Source: Pseudomonadota bacterium
GTDB taxonomy: Bacteria > Pseudomonadota > Alphaproteobacteria > Micavibrionales > CSBR16-224
NCBI GenBank assembly: GCA_013285465.1
Contig: CP053449.1
Span: 2,609,444 to 2,673,443 of the forward strand
DNA length: 64,000 nucleotides
Reading direction: 5' to 3'
Shown: in pieces, positions 18,984-28,368 of the stretch
How the letters are laid out: every line of letters starts with the position of its first letter
Position numbering within the stretch: position 1 is the first letter of the stretch
Notes under the pieces: model-generated
The model's database searches: none
What the model was told of the DNA's origin: nothing
What the model saw: only the letters and a program-made list of their open reading frames with translations
Translations under genes and position numbers: made by a program

Positions 18984-19011
18984 CTTGCATGTTCATTGCG
19001 AAATGCGTATA
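18984..19011 (+). promoter_or_regulatory. Candidate RpoH (heat-shock) promoter of dnaK
   Basis: CTTGCA (18984-18989), a 16-base spacer and CGTATA (19006-19011) partly fit the alphaproteobacterial sigma32 pattern (CTTG and CYTATNT). dnaK is normally a sigma32 target, which raises the prior, but the -10 match is incomplete. Confidence 0.35.
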
Positions 19012-19134
19012 GTTCCGGTGAAGAAAAGGTGTTTTGCGCGGCGGTTCTCTAAGGCGCAGCGCAAAATAGGGAATAGCGGATAATTGCTGAATAGTCAGGG
19101 TTATCCCGAAATATTTGCCAAAAGGAGTAATATC

Positions 19135-21084
19135 ATGAGCAAAGTCATTGGTATCGATCTCGGTACGACCAATTCCTGCGTCGCCATTATGGACGGCGAT
19201 AAACCCAAAGTTATTGAGAATGCAGAAGGCGCGCGGACAACGCCGTCAATGGTTGCTTTTGCCGAAGGCGGCGAGCGCCTTGTCGGACAGCCCGCAAAAC
19301 GTCAGGCTGTGACCAACCCCGAAAACACGCTGCATGCGATTAAACGCCTGATCGGCCGCCGCTTTGACGAGGCCGAAGTGCAGGATATGGCGAAAAAAGC
19401 GCCGTATAAAATCATTAAAGGCGAAAACGGCGATGCCTGGGTTGAGGCGGAAGGCGAAAAATACGCCCCCAGCCAGATCAGCGCCTTTATTCTGCAAAAA
19501 ATGAAGGAAACGGCGGAAGCTTTCCTCGGCGAAAAAGTCGAGAAAGCCGTTATTACCGTTCCGGCCTATTTTAACGATAGTCAGCGTCAGGCAACGAAAG
19601 ATGCCGGTAAAATCGCCGGTCTGGAAGTGCTGCGCATTATCAACGAGCCGACAGCGGCAGCGCTGGCTTACGGGCTTGATAAAAAAGAAAACGGTACAAT
19701 TGTCGTTTATGACCTTGGTGGCGGTACGTTTGATGTCTCCGTCCTCGAAGTCGGTGACGGCGTCTTTGAAGTAAAAGCCACGAATGGTGATACCTTCCTT
19801 GGCGGTGAAGATTTTGACCTGCGTATCATCGACTATCTTGCCGATGAGTTCAAAAAGGAAAACGGTATCGATCTGCGCGAAGACAAGCTGGCACTGCAAC
19901 GCCTGAAAGAGGCGGCGGAGAAAGCCAAGATCGAGCTGTCCTCGACAACGCAGACGGAAGTCAATTTGCCCTTTATCACGGCGGATTCCTCCGGCCCGAA
20001 ACATTTGACGGTCAAGCTGACCCGCGCGAAACTGGAAGCGCTGGTGGATGATTTCGTTCAGCGTACTTTGAAACCGTGTAAGGCGGCTTTGAAAGATGCG
20101 GGCGTAAAAGCCTCGGAAATCAGCGCCGTTATTCTGGTCGGCGGTATGACGCGGATGCCGAAAATTCAGGAAATCGTCAAAGATTTCTTCGGTCAGGAGC
20201 CGCATAAAGGCGTGAACCCTGATGAAGTTGTCGCCGATGGTGCGGCTATTCAGGGCGGTGTCCTTTCCGGCGATGTTAAAGACGTGCTGCTGCTGGATGT
20301 GACGCCGTTGTCGCTGGGCATCGAAACGCTGGGTGGTGTTTTCACCCGCCTGATCGACCGCAATACGACGATCCCGACCAAAAAATCACAGGTCTTCTCG
20401 ACCGCCGAAGACGGACAGAGCGCGGTGACCATCCGTGTCTTCCAGGGCGAGCGTGAAATGGCGGCGGATAACAAAATCCTCGGCCAGTTTGACCTTGTCG
20501 GTATTCCGGCGGCACCGCGCGGTATTCCGCAGATCGAAGTCACATTTGACATTGATGCAAACGGTATCGTGCAGGTTTCAGCAAAAGATAAGGCGACCGG
20601 CAAGGAACAGCAAATCCGTATTCAGGCCTCCGGCGGTTTGTCGGATGCCGATATCGAGAAAATGGTTGAAGAGGCGGAGGCAAATGCTGAAACCGATAAA
20701 AAACGCCGCAGCGTTGCCGAAAGCCGAAACCGTGCGGAAAGCCTGATCCACTCGACGGAGAAAACAATCTCCGAGCTGGGGGACAAGCTGGACACGAATG
20801 ACAAAACCGCAGCGGAAACGGCGATTGCAGATCTGAAAGAGGTTCTGGAAGGCGAAGATACCGATGCCATCACGGAAAAGCTTGAAGTTCTGGAACAGCT
20901 GGCGATGAAAATCGGCGAGCAGCTTTACAAAGCGCAGGAAGCCGAAGGTGGTGCGGATGCCGCAGCCGCAGCGGAAGAGTCTGCTGATGAAAATGTTGTC
21001 GATGCCGAATTTACCGAGGTTGAGGAAGAAGAAGCCGAAGACAACGGTAAAGGCAAAAAAGGCAAAAAAAGTAAATCCGCATAA
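19135..21084 (+). CDS. dnaK: Molecular chaperone DnaK (Hsp70)
   Basis: ATP-driven chaperone that binds unfolded segments, working with DnaJ and GrpE. It starts [20 protein letters not shown]. The ATPase domain shows [16 protein letters not shown] and [14 protein letters not shown]; the substrate domain has [17 protein letters not shown]. The C-terminus is Glu-rich and ends in a Lys run ([12 protein letters not shown]) rather than the common EEVD-like tail. The ATG at 19135 has AAAGGAG 7 bases upstream; the longer reading from 19084 adds non-family residues. dnaJ follows 80 bases downstream. Confidence 0.98.
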   Translation: MSKVIGIDLGTTNSCVAIMDGDKPKVIENAEGARTTPSMVAFAEGGERLVGQPAKRQAVTNPENTLHAIKRLIGRRFDEAEVQDMAKKAPYKIIKGENGDAWVEAEGEKYAPSQISAFILQKMKETAEAFLGEKVEKAVITVPAYFNDSQRQATKDAGKIAGLEVLRIINEPTAAALAYGLDKKENGTIVVYDLGGGTFDVSVLEVGDGVFEVKATNGDTFLGGEDFDLRIIDYLADEFKKENGIDLREDKLALQRLKEAAEKAKIELSSTTQTEVNLPFITADSSGPKHLTVKLTRAKLEALVDDFVQRTLKPCKAALKDAGVKASEISAVILVGGMTRMPKIQEIVKDFFGQEPHKGVNPDEVVADGAAIQGGVLSGDVKDVLLLDVTPLSLGIETLGGVFTRLIDRNTTIPTKKSQVFSTAEDGQSAVTIRVFQGEREMAADNKILGQFDLVGIPAAPRGIPQIEVTFDIDANGIVQVSAKDKATGKEQQIRIQASGGLSDADIEKMVEEAEANAETDKKRRSVAESRNRAESLIHSTEKTISELGDKLDTNDKTAAETAIADLKEVLEGEDTDAITEKLEVLEQLAMKIGEQLYKAQEAEGGADAAAAAEESADENVVDAEFTEVEEEEAEDNGKGKKGKKSKSA

Positions 21085-21095
21085 AACATGAATCT

Positions 21096-21135
21096 GTCAT
21101 CCCGTCCCCGGCGTGAAGCCGGGGCGCGGGAGACG
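21096..21135 (+). repeat. Inverted repeat between dnaK and dnaJ
   Basis: TCCCG and CGGGA flank CCCCGGC and GCCGGGG around a 5-base loop, a long GC-rich hairpin without a T-run. It begins with GTCATCCC, like the palindromes of the 23.1-kb array. It may act as an mRNA stabiliser or partial attenuator that sets the DnaK:DnaJ ratio. Confidence 0.6.
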
Positions 21136-21164
21136 CATGTTACGCACAGATATTGGACCGGACC

Positions 21165-22319
21165 ATGGCAAAAAAAGACCTTTATGACGTGCTGGGCGTT
21201 TCAAAAACGGCGACAGCGGATGAGCTGAAAAAAGCCTACCGCAAGCTGGCGATGCAGCATCACCCCGACCGCAATCCCGGTGATGACAGCGCCGAGCAGA
21301 AATTCAAGGAAATCAGTGAAGCCTATGACATCCTGAAGGATGACCAGCGCCGTGCGGCTTATGACCGTATGGGCCATGCCGCTTTTGAACAAGGTATGGG
21401 CGGGCATCAGGGCGGCGGTTTCGGCGGCGGCTTTCAAGGCGGTTTTCAGGGAAATTTTTCCGATATATTCGAGGAGATGTTCGGCGAATTTATGAATGGC
21501 AATGGCGGCGGACGCGGCGGCAGTGCGGCACAGCGCGGCGCGGATATCAGCTATGAAGTTTCCGTCTCGCTGGAAGAATCCTTTGAAGGTGTTGAAAGGC
21601 CGATCCGCGTTCCGACATGGCAAAGCTGCGGCACTTGCAGCGGTGCGGGCGCGAAAAAAGGCTCGAAACCCAAAGTGTGCGAAACCTGCGGCGGTATTGG
21701 CCGTTTGCGGGCGCAGCAGGGATTTTTCACGATGGAACGCACCTGCCATGATTGCCGCGGCGCCGGGCAGGTGATTTCAGACCCGTGCGAGGATTGCGGC
21801 GGGCAGGGCAGAATCAGGAAAGAAAAAACGCTTGAGGTCAATATCCCTGCGGGGATCGAAGACGGTACGCGAATGCGGCTTGGCGGCGAAGGCGAAGCCG
21901 GTGTGCGCGGCGGGCCGCCGGGTGACCTTTATATCTTTGTTTCCGTGAAACCGCATGAATTTTTCCAGCGCGACGGTGCGAATTTATACGCGCGCGTTCC
22001 CGCCAGTTTTACAACGCTGGCGCTGGGCGGCAAAATCGAAGTGCCGACCATTGAAGGCAAACGGGCGGAGGTCACAATCCCGTCCGGCACGCAGACAGGG
22101 CAGCAATTCCGCCTGAAAGGCAAGGGCATGCCCGTGCTCCGCAGCCCCGTGCGCGGCGATCTGTATGTGGAGGTAATGGCGGAAACGCCCGTCCACCTCA
22201 GCAAAAAACAGAAAGAACTGCTGGAAGAATTCAGCCATCACGACACCGAGAAAAATACACCGAAAGTGCATAAATTTTTCAAAAAGGTGAAAGACCTTTG
22301 GGAAGATTTGACGGAGTAG
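21165..22319 (+). CDS. dnaJ: Co-chaperone DnaJ (Hsp40)
   Basis: Stimulates DnaK ATPase and delivers substrates. It has 384 aa in the classic type I layout. The J domain carries HPD at residues 33-35. A Gly/Phe-rich linker follows (about 75-120). Four CxxCxGxG zinc motifs are present ([32 protein letters not shown]), then the C-terminal substrate domain with [15 protein letters not shown]. The ATG at 21165 begins the J domain directly. It is cotranscribed with dnaK. Confidence 0.97.
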   Translation: MAKKDLYDVLGVSKTATADELKKAYRKLAMQHHPDRNPGDDSAEQKFKEISEAYDILKDDQRRAAYDRMGHAAFEQGMGGHQGGGFGGGFQGGFQGNFSDIFEEMFGEFMNGNGGGRGGSAAQRGADISYEVSVSLEESFEGVERPIRVPTWQSCGTCSGAGAKKGSKPKVCETCGGIGRLRAQQGFFTMERTCHDCRGAGQVISDPCEDCGGQGRIRKEKTLEVNIPAGIEDGTRMRLGGEGEAGVRGGPPGDLYIFVSVKPHEFFQRDGANLYARVPASFTTLALGGKIEVPTIEGKRAEVTIPSGTQTGQQFRLKGKGMPVLRSPVRGDLYVEVMAETPVHLSKKQKELLEEFSHHDTEKNTPKVHKFFKKVKDLWEDLTE

Positions 22320-22345
22320 CGCAACATTCTGCGCGGAAACACTTT

Positions 22346-22909
22346 TTATTTATTATTTTTCTTTCTGGCTTTTCTGGAGACCTTATCTGCCAGCCCTAAA
22401 GCTATGTCAATATAAAGTTCGATAGGCATACCCTCTAAGTCGAAGTCATCCAGATGCACGGCAGTGTTCCTTAGCTTTCTTAAGTAGTTGAATTGGATGT
22501 CACTTTCTTCATCAAGAAAATCACCTTTATTTCTTAGAAGTAGCACATGTGATAGCGACTTAGCCTCTTCTATTCCTTCGCTGGCCAGGATTGCCTCGCT
22601 GATGGATAGTTCTAAGATTCTGAACGCTTCTATTACTGCTGCGCGGGGTGATATTTCGGCTAAGCTAATTAGAGTCTCGTATTGTTTCCTTAAAGGATTC
22701 TTTTCAGAGGGGGGGGATAGTTTTCCAGAAACTTTTTCTAGTTGTTCAATCCCTTCGCGGAATTCAACTTCTGTGTCCTTGTGCTTGAGTTTTTTTATCC
22801 TTGATAGTATTTGTGAAAACTCGTTTCTGAATAAATAAACGGTGCTAAAAATAGTGAACGGCCACGCAATGGAGTTTATAATTTCAGAGAAAAATGTTTT
22901 CCAGTCCAT
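22346..22909 (-). CDS. Orphan membrane-anchored protein with HEPN-like C-terminus (187 aa)
   Basis: Not a known housekeeping gene. A membrane segment lies near residues 10-27 (IINSIAWPFTIFSTVYLF). A charged coiled-coil-like stretch follows (about 30-65), then an all-helical domain ending KLRNTAVHLDD. Arg147-x4-His152 matches the R-x4-6-H signature of HEPN ribonucleases and the DUF4145-like group, but the match is short. The gene is visibly more AT-rich than its neighbours. It lies between dnaJ (convergent) and a tRNA gene, a usual place for acquired genes. A defence or stress role is an inference only. Confidence 0.6.
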   Translation of the reverse strand: MDWKTFFSEIINSIAWPFTIFSTVYLFRNEFSQILSRIKKLKHKDTEVEFREGIEQLEKVSGKLSPPSEKNPLRKQYETLISLAEISPRAAVIEAFRILELSISEAILASEGIEEAKSLSHVLLLRNKGDFLDEESDIQFNYLRKLRNTAVHLDDFDLEGMPIELYIDIALGLADKVSRKARKKNNK

Positions 22910-22940
22910 ACTATAAGCTTCTCTTACAGGTAAAGGTTGG

Positions 22941-23017
22941 TGGTGGGCCCGGAGGGACTTGAACCCCCAACAACACCGTTATGAGCGGTGCGTTCTAACC
23001 AGTTGAACTACAGGCCC
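22941..23017 (-). tRNA. tRNA with anticodon CAT, probably tRNA-Ile2 (lysidine type)
   Basis: The minus strand folds into a full cloverleaf. The acceptor GGGCCTG pairs with CGGGCCC (one T-G pair), the D arm has GTTCAACTGGTTAGAAC, the anticodon loop is CTCATAA, and the T loop is GTTCAAGTC. The discriminator A and CCA are encoded. The CAT anticodon allows Met or Ile2. It lacks initiator features (C1-A72 mismatch, GGG-CCC stem); Ile2 is favoured over elongator Met by the acceptor stem, but this is not certain. Confidence 0.9.
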
Positions 23018-23132
23018 TTAAGTCGCAGATGGCAGAATCCGCCTTGCGATGGTTAAGTTTATACAATCAAAGATTATATAGCATGGCGGCGGCGGGGATA
23101 ACAGTTTTTTGTGATGCGCGCCTGCTGCGGTA

Positions 23133-23483
23133 TGGATTCCCGCTTGCGCGGGGATGACAATGCGGCTTGCGGCAACATTGCCCGTCACTCCCGCGCAAGC
23201 GGGAGTCTATACGGTGTGCGCAAATCGGCAACAGATTGTGGATTCCCGTTTACACGGGAATGATGGCGCGGTTTGCGGCAACTTTCTCCGTCACTCCCGC
23301 GAAAGCGGGAGTCCATACGGTGTGCGCAAATCGGCAACAGATTGTGGATTCCCGTTTACACGGGAATGACGGCGCGGTTTGCGGCAACTTTCTCCGTCAC
23401 TCCCGCGCAAGCGGGAGTCCATAGGGCGTGTGCAAAAGGCAATGGAGGATGGATTCCCGTTTTCACGGGAATGACGGTTTTTT
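23133..23483. repeat. Tandem array of palindromic 106-bp repeats
   Basis: Units begin with TGGATTCCCG at 23133, 23239 and 23345 (period 106), with a fourth partial unit at 23450. Each unit holds two hairpins: GATTCCCG.. with ..CGGGAATGA, and GTCACTCCCGC.. with ..GCGGGAGTCC, alternating in orientation. Units two and three are almost identical. The array carries no credible gene; apparent ORFs across it are repeat translations. Such palindromes resemble REP/MITE-type elements of many proteobacteria. It fills the 528-base gap between the tRNA and divL together with about 115 bases of unremarkable sequence. Confidence 0.88.
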
Positions 23484-23545
23484 CTTTTTGTGTCCAGAGA
23501 GTTGTGAAGCCCTGCCCGCGCGGGAATGGCGGTGGCGGTGGCGGG

Positions 23546-25933
23546 TTATTTTTTGGCGGGTTTCTTTACGGCTTTTTTGACGGGCTTTTTTTGCGGCTTT
23601 TCTTTTTCTTCTTCCGTTGCGGCGGCGAGCGGCAACAGCAGGGTGACGGCGGTGCCTTTGCCGAGTTCGCTTTCAATTTTGACGTCGCCGCCATGTAAAT
23701 CGACAATGCGTTTGACGATGGAGAGGCCGAGTCCTGCGCCGCTGCGGCGGTGTTTGCTGTATTTGGCCTTTTCAAAGGGGGAGAAGATATTCTCCATATC
23801 CTCTTTCGCAATGCCCGTGCCGGTATCGCTGACGGTAATGGCGATATGGCCTTCTTTGCTGTATTTCTTTGCCGCAATTTCAATGCGTCCGCCATCGGGG
23901 CTGAAGGCAATGGCATTACTGACCAGCTTCATCAGCACCTGTTTCAAGCGGCGTTCATCCGCCGTGATCTGGCCGATATTTTTCGGGCATTTGGTGGTGA
24001 TGTGAATATTGTGTTTGCGCCCCCATTCCATCGCCAGATCTTCGATGTCATGCACCAGCGCATAAACGCTCATCTCCGCAGGGGTCAGTTCCAGATAACC
24101 GGCTTCGATCGTTGACAGGTCGAGAATGTCGTCAATCAAATCAGCCAGACGTTTGGCGGCGGAGATCACGCCCTCGGTATATTCTTTCTGCCGCTCATTC
24201 AATGTGCCGAAATATTCCTGATCGAGAATTTCGGCAAAACCGGTGATGGCGTTCAGCGGCGTCCGCAGCTGATAGGAGACATTGGCGAGGAAGTCGAGTT
24301 TCATGCGCTCGGTTTCTTCCAGCGCGGCATTTTTCTCCAGCAAGGCGTTTTCAACCATCGCTTCATCCGTCACATCGAAATAGCTGTTGAGAATATTGCC
24401 GTCCGGCAGCGGCAGCACGGTGTATTCCAGAATTGTACCATTGGCAAGCCGCAGCCGCCCGCTTTTGATGCCGCGCTCCAGCCCGTTCTGGATAATGGTT
24501 TCCTTGTCCTTTTCCCATGTTTCCGGCGCGAAATGCGGCGCGAATTGTTCGGCCAGTTTGGTGATATGCGGCGCACCTTCCAGCGATTCCGGCGGCAGAC
24601 CCCAGAGAGTGCCGAATTTCGGATTCCACAATTTCAGACAGCCGTCGCCGCCGAAAACGGCCAGCCCTTCATTCAGATTATCCAGCGTTTCTTTTTGTAC
24701 CGCGACCAGCGTGTTATAGGAGGTTTCCAGCTCCAGCCTGCTGGTGACATCCTCATAGGTGATGATCAGCCCGCCCATCGGATGCGGCACAACCGTCATC
24801 CGCAGTGCCGTGCCGTCGGGCAGATACAGCATTTCCTCATAAGGTTCCAGCAGCGAGGAAAACAGTTTCAGCCAGTGCTGGCGATATTTTTTAAAATCCG
24901 CCTGTTCGGGCAATTTGCGGTTTTCCCTGAAACGGTCGAGAATTTCCGAGAGCTTCGGTTTGGCATTCAGCCATTTGCCGTCCAGATCCCAGAGCTGTTC
25001 ATAGGCGGTATTGTAAAATTGCAGCCGCATATCGCCGTCAAAAACCGCCGTGGCGGTGCGCAGCTGTTCCAACACGCCGTGATGGGTGGCGATATGGTGC
25101 TTTAACTGTGCCTCCATTTCCTCCAGCGCGGTGATGTCATAGGCATAGCCTGTCATGCCCGCCACTTCGGAGACTTCGACAAAACGGCGTTTGCCGTCAA
25201 CAACCAGATGGCGGCGTTCCGTCTGGATATCATGGCCGGCAAGGGCGCGGCGCGCCAGTGTGCGGCTGCCGCGTTCGCCTTTATTGCCTTTTTTGCCGAT
25301 AATGGTTGTCGGCAGCTCCTGCTGTTCGGCGACAATGGAGGCCGAGGCTTCGCCCAGCACATCCGTATAGGTTTTATTGCACCATTCGATGTCAAGATCG
25401 GGGTTGCGCAGCCAAAGCGGGAAAGGCAGCGCGTTTAAGACATCGCGCCATTTCTTCTCGCGGCTTTCGGTGGTCTTTAAAACCTCGGAGACATCGGACA
25501 TCTGCTCGGAATCCTGCGTGATATCCTGCAGCCAGATCACATCAAAAACCTCGTCACTTGCCATGCCGGGGAGCTGTCCGCGTTTACCGATCAGGCGCAA
25601 GGTGCGACCGCCGCCTTTGCCGTCTTCCGGCAGGCGGGTTTCCAGCTGGAAGGGTTCGCCATATTCGGCAAGATGGGCGTAAAGCCCGTCCAGCGCGGCG
25701 GCATCATCGGGTGTCAGGAATTTCTGCACATCCATCACGGTGTCAATGCTTGTCGCGCCGATCATGCGGGCGAATCCCGGTGAAACGGCCTGTGTGCCGA
25801 TACGGTTCCAGCCGCAATATTCCCACGGGATGGCGCGCAGGAACATTTCCAGCCGCCGGTTTTCACGGGCAAGCTGTTTCAGCTTGGCGCGGCCGGGGAC
25901 AATGATATCCAGTATGGCGGACAGGACGGGCAT
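23546..25933 (-). CDS. divL: DivL-like PAS-domain sensor pseudo-histidine kinase
   Basis: Signalling protein of 795 aa with several PAS-like regions (about residues 25-130, 160-260, 280-390, 410-520), a DHp domain and an intact HATPase domain. The phospho-acceptor box reads ANVSYQLRTPLNAI: Tyr554 stands where His is expected, the hallmark of DivL, which in Caulobacter controls CckA and the cell cycle. N box (VSNAIAFSPDGG), G1 (VSDTGTGI), F box and G2 (GAGLGLSIVKRI) are present. No clear membrane segment is seen. The Lys-rich tail (KKPVKKAVKKPAKK) is low-complexity. It lies 8 bases after the FadN-like gene, probably cotranscribed. Confidence 0.85.
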   Translation of the reverse strand: MPVLSAILDIIVPGRAKLKQLARENRRLEMFLRAIPWEYCGWNRIGTQAVSPGFARMIGATSIDTVMDVQKFLTPDDAAALDGLYAHLAEYGEPFQLETRLPEDGKGGGRTLRLIGKRGQLPGMASDEVFDVIWLQDITQDSEQMSDVSEVLKTTESREKKWRDVLNALPFPLWLRNPDLDIEWCNKTYTDVLGEASASIVAEQQELPTTIIGKKGNKGERGSRTLARRALAGHDIQTERRHLVVDGKRRFVEVSEVAGMTGYAYDITALEEMEAQLKHHIATHHGVLEQLRTATAVFDGDMRLQFYNTAYEQLWDLDGKWLNAKPKLSEILDRFRENRKLPEQADFKKYRQHWLKLFSSLLEPYEEMLYLPDGTALRMTVVPHPMGGLIITYEDVTSRLELETSYNTLVAVQKETLDNLNEGLAVFGGDGCLKLWNPKFGTLWGLPPESLEGAPHITKLAEQFAPHFAPETWEKDKETIIQNGLERGIKSGRLRLANGTILEYTVLPLPDGNILNSYFDVTDEAMVENALLEKNAALEETERMKLDFLANVSYQLRTPLNAITGFAEILDQEYFGTLNERQKEYTEGVISAAKRLADLIDDILDLSTIEAGYLELTPAEMSVYALVHDIEDLAMEWGRKHNIHITTKCPKNIGQITADERRLKQVLMKLVSNAIAFSPDGGRIEIAAKKYSKEGHIAITVSDTGTGIAKEDMENIFSPFEKAKYSKHRRSGAGLGLSIVKRIVDLHGGDVKIESELGKGTAVTLLLPLAAATEEEKEKPQKKPVKKAVKKPAKK

Positions 25934-25941
25934 ATTTGCGG

Positions 25942-28275
25942 TTAGTTCCTTAAGGCTTTCCCTGTTTTCAGCATATGGTCGATACGGGCGCGGGTTTCGG
26001 GCGTTTTGACAAGACGCATAAAGCCTTGCAGTTCCAGCGCCAGCAAATCTTCCTCTGTGAGCGTTTGGGTCACATCACCGTCTTTGCCGCCGCTGAGAAC
26101 TTCCGTCAGCGCTTCGGAGACGGTGACGTCATGCGGTGTGGCGCGTCCGGCATGGGCAAGCCCGTTGACCGCCATCATCAGTGCCAGTTGTCCCGCAGGG
26201 CCGGGCAGGCGCAATTCTTCCCCCTCCGGTGCGGTGTAATGTTTTGCCAGTTCCAGCGCGCGCGCTTTGGCATTGGCCAGCAGGCGGTCACGGTTCATGG
26301 TGATGCCGTCACTGTCTTTCAGGAATAGCAGCTGTTTTGCCTCGGCGGCGGATTTTGCGACTTTGGCAAGGCCGATGGTTTCAAAAGCCGCGGCAATCGG
26401 CGGTACCGGCCCGCCTGCTTTGCGTTTGTGGTGATGGCGCAGCAGCATTTCCTTGCAGCCGCCCCAGCCGGGAATAATGCCGACGCCGACTTCGACCAGT
26501 CCGCAATAGGTTTCGGCATATGCCTCGATACCGTCGCAATGCAGCAGGATTTCGCAGCCGCCGCCCAGCGCCAGACCGGCAGGTGCGCCGATGACGGGGA
26601 AAGGCGCGAATTTCAAAGCGCGGTAGGCGCGCTGGCCTTCGGTAATCAGACTTTCAATGGCAGGCCAGTTGCCCTCGTCAACGACGGCCAGCGCCTTGGA
26701 AAGATTGGCGCCTGCCGAGAAATTTGTGCCTTCATTATAAACGACCAGCGCTTTATAGTCGGTATCACTGCTGGAAATCTGCTCAATCGCGGCATGGATC
26801 ATCGCCATAACGTCAAGATCAAGCGCATTCATCTTGGCGGTAAATTCCAGACACAGCACATCATCGCCGATATCCCACAAGGCGGCGGAATCGTTTTTAT
26901 GCACAGGGGAAGATTTGCGTTTTATATCCTCCAGCAGCAAGACGCCCTTCGCCCGTTCGACAGGATGGTATTGATCGTCAATGCCGAAATAATGCAGCAC
27001 GCCGTCTTTGGTTTTGTAGAAGTTTTTGCCGTGAATATCTTTCAGCAGGGCGGGGATATCGCGGTCTTCTTCCGCAAGTTTTTCAACCAGCCATGCTGTG
27101 CCCAGCGCATCCATCAGCTCGAACGGGCCTTTTGACCAGTTATAGCCCAGCTTCATCGCCTGATCGACGGCGAAAATATTATCGGCGATTTCCGGCACAA
27201 GATCGGCGGCATAGCAAAGGGTCTGGCTGAGAACCTGCCATGCATATTGGCCGGCTTTATCCGTACTGCTGACCAGTCCGCGCAAGCCGTCTTTTTTAAA
27301 AGCTTCGAGGGCGGGCGGTGCGGCTTTTTCCGACAGGGCGTAATCGCCTGTTTTCAGATTGATGGATTCTTTGACTTTTTTGCCGCCTGCCTTATTCAGA
27401 CGGTAGAAGCCGCCCTTGCCTTTGCGTCCGGTATAGCCGTCTGCGATCATTTTATCGATCAGGTCGAAATCGCGGTGGATGGCGGCGTAATTATCTGTTG
27501 CGGGCAGGGTGGAAAGCAGCGATTTTGCCAGATGCGGCATCAGGTCAATCCCGACCAGATCCAGCAATCCGAAAATCCCCGTTTTCGGGATTCCGACGGG
27601 GCGGGACATGACGGCATCGGCTTCCTCCACGGAAACGCCGAGATTGAAAGCTTCATTCATACCGGCCTGCAGCCAGAAGGCACCGATGCGGTTGGCGATA
27701 AAGCCGGGCGTATCATTACAGGGCACAATCCCTTTCCCCAGCGCGGCATCACCGAAGGCGAAAATTCTTTTTGTGACGGCGGGGTCCGTTTCGCCGGAGG
27801 TGACAAGCTCCAGAAGACGCATATAACGCGGCGGATTGAAGAAATGGGTAATCAAAAAATGCTTTTTAAAACTGTCGGAGCGGCCTTCCGTCAGCAGATG
27901 CAGCGGAATGGAGGAGGTGTTGGAGGAAATGACGGCGGTCGGTTTGCGGAATTCCTCGATTCTTTTATACAGTTTTTGCTTGATATCGAGGTTTTCCAAA
28001 ACAGCCTCGACAATCCAGTCGCAACCGGCAATATCTTTGAGATGGTCTTCGGTGTTTCCGGCATGGATGCGGCGGGCGTTTTTCGGATGCATCAGCGGGG
28101 CGGGGTCGGTTTTCAGCATTTTTTCAATCGCTGATTTCGCAAGAATATCGCGGTCAGCCGCATCTTTCGGTACGATATCCAGCAGCAGTACCTCCGTGCC
28201 CGCATTGGCGATTTGTGCGGCGATTCCGCTCCCCATCACACCCGCGCCGATGACCGCGACTTTTTTGATTTCCAT
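25942..28275 (-). CDS. 3-hydroxyacyl-CoA dehydrogenase / enoyl-CoA hydratase fusion (FadN-like), copy 1
   Basis: Fatty-acid beta-oxidation enzyme of 777 aa with reversed domain order compared with E. coli FadB. The NAD-binding dehydrogenase comes first (VAVIGAGVMGSGIAAQIANAG), with HFFNPP and CNDTPGFIANRIG. The enoyl-CoA hydratase/isomerase domain is C-terminal (APAGLALGGGCEILLHCD, then VEVGVGIIPGWGG). This is the layout of Bacillus FadN. The ATG at 28275 has GGGGAG upstream; the reading from 28635 would overlap dnaQ. The gene is a paralogue of the one at 45975 but is not next to a thiolase gene. It is divergent from dnaQ. Confidence 0.92.
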   Translation of the reverse strand: MEIKKVAVIGAGVMGSGIAAQIANAGTEVLLLDIVPKDAADRDILAKSAIEKMLKTDPAPLMHPKNARRIHAGNTEDHLKDIAGCDWIVEAVLENLDIKQKLYKRIEEFRKPTAVISSNTSSIPLHLLTEGRSDSFKKHFLITHFFNPPRYMRLLELVTSGETDPAVTKRIFAFGDAALGKGIVPCNDTPGFIANRIGAFWLQAGMNEAFNLGVSVEEADAVMSRPVGIPKTGIFGLLDLVGIDLMPHLAKSLLSTLPATDNYAAIHRDFDLIDKMIADGYTGRKGKGGFYRLNKAGGKKVKESINLKTGDYALSEKAAPPALEAFKKDGLRGLVSSTDKAGQYAWQVLSQTLCYAADLVPEIADNIFAVDQAMKLGYNWSKGPFELMDALGTAWLVEKLAEEDRDIPALLKDIHGKNFYKTKDGVLHYFGIDDQYHPVERAKGVLLLEDIKRKSSPVHKNDSAALWDIGDDVLCLEFTAKMNALDLDVMAMIHAAIEQISSSDTDYKALVVYNEGTNFSAGANLSKALAVVDEGNWPAIESLITEGQRAYRALKFAPFPVIGAPAGLALGGGCEILLHCDGIEAYAETYCGLVEVGVGIIPGWGGCKEMLLRHHHKRKAGGPVPPIAAAFETIGLAKVAKSAAEAKQLLFLKDSDGITMNRDRLLANAKARALELAKHYTAPEGEELRLPGPAGQLALMMAVNGLAHAGRATPHDVTVSEALTEVLSGGKDGDVTQTLTEEDLLALELQGFMRLVKTPETRARIDHMLKTGKALRN

Positions 28276-28368
28276 CTGCTCTCCCCTTCCATATCCCTGT
28301 CTTAACTGTCTTGATAGAATATCACTCAGGCTCTTTATTTCAAGTGCATAGCGGCGTATAGTATTTTT

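Noticed and set aside
19246..20205. Minus-strand ORF of 319 codons opposite dnaK
   Set aside because: Antisense shadow of a highly conserved gene, with Phe/Arg-rich composition typical of such shadows.
22319..22345. Terminator of dnaKJ (GCGCA/TGCGC hairpin followed by a T-rich stretch)
   Set aside because: The stem is only five base pairs and eight bases separate it from the T-run; too weak to call.
23133..23483. Possible CRISPR array
   Set aside because: The period is constant and the whole unit is repeated, with no unique spacers; no cas gene is in the window.
23154..23698. Overlapping plus-strand ORFs across the palindromic array
   Set aside because: Their translations simply repeat with the 106-bp unit; the sequence is a structural repeat, not a gene.
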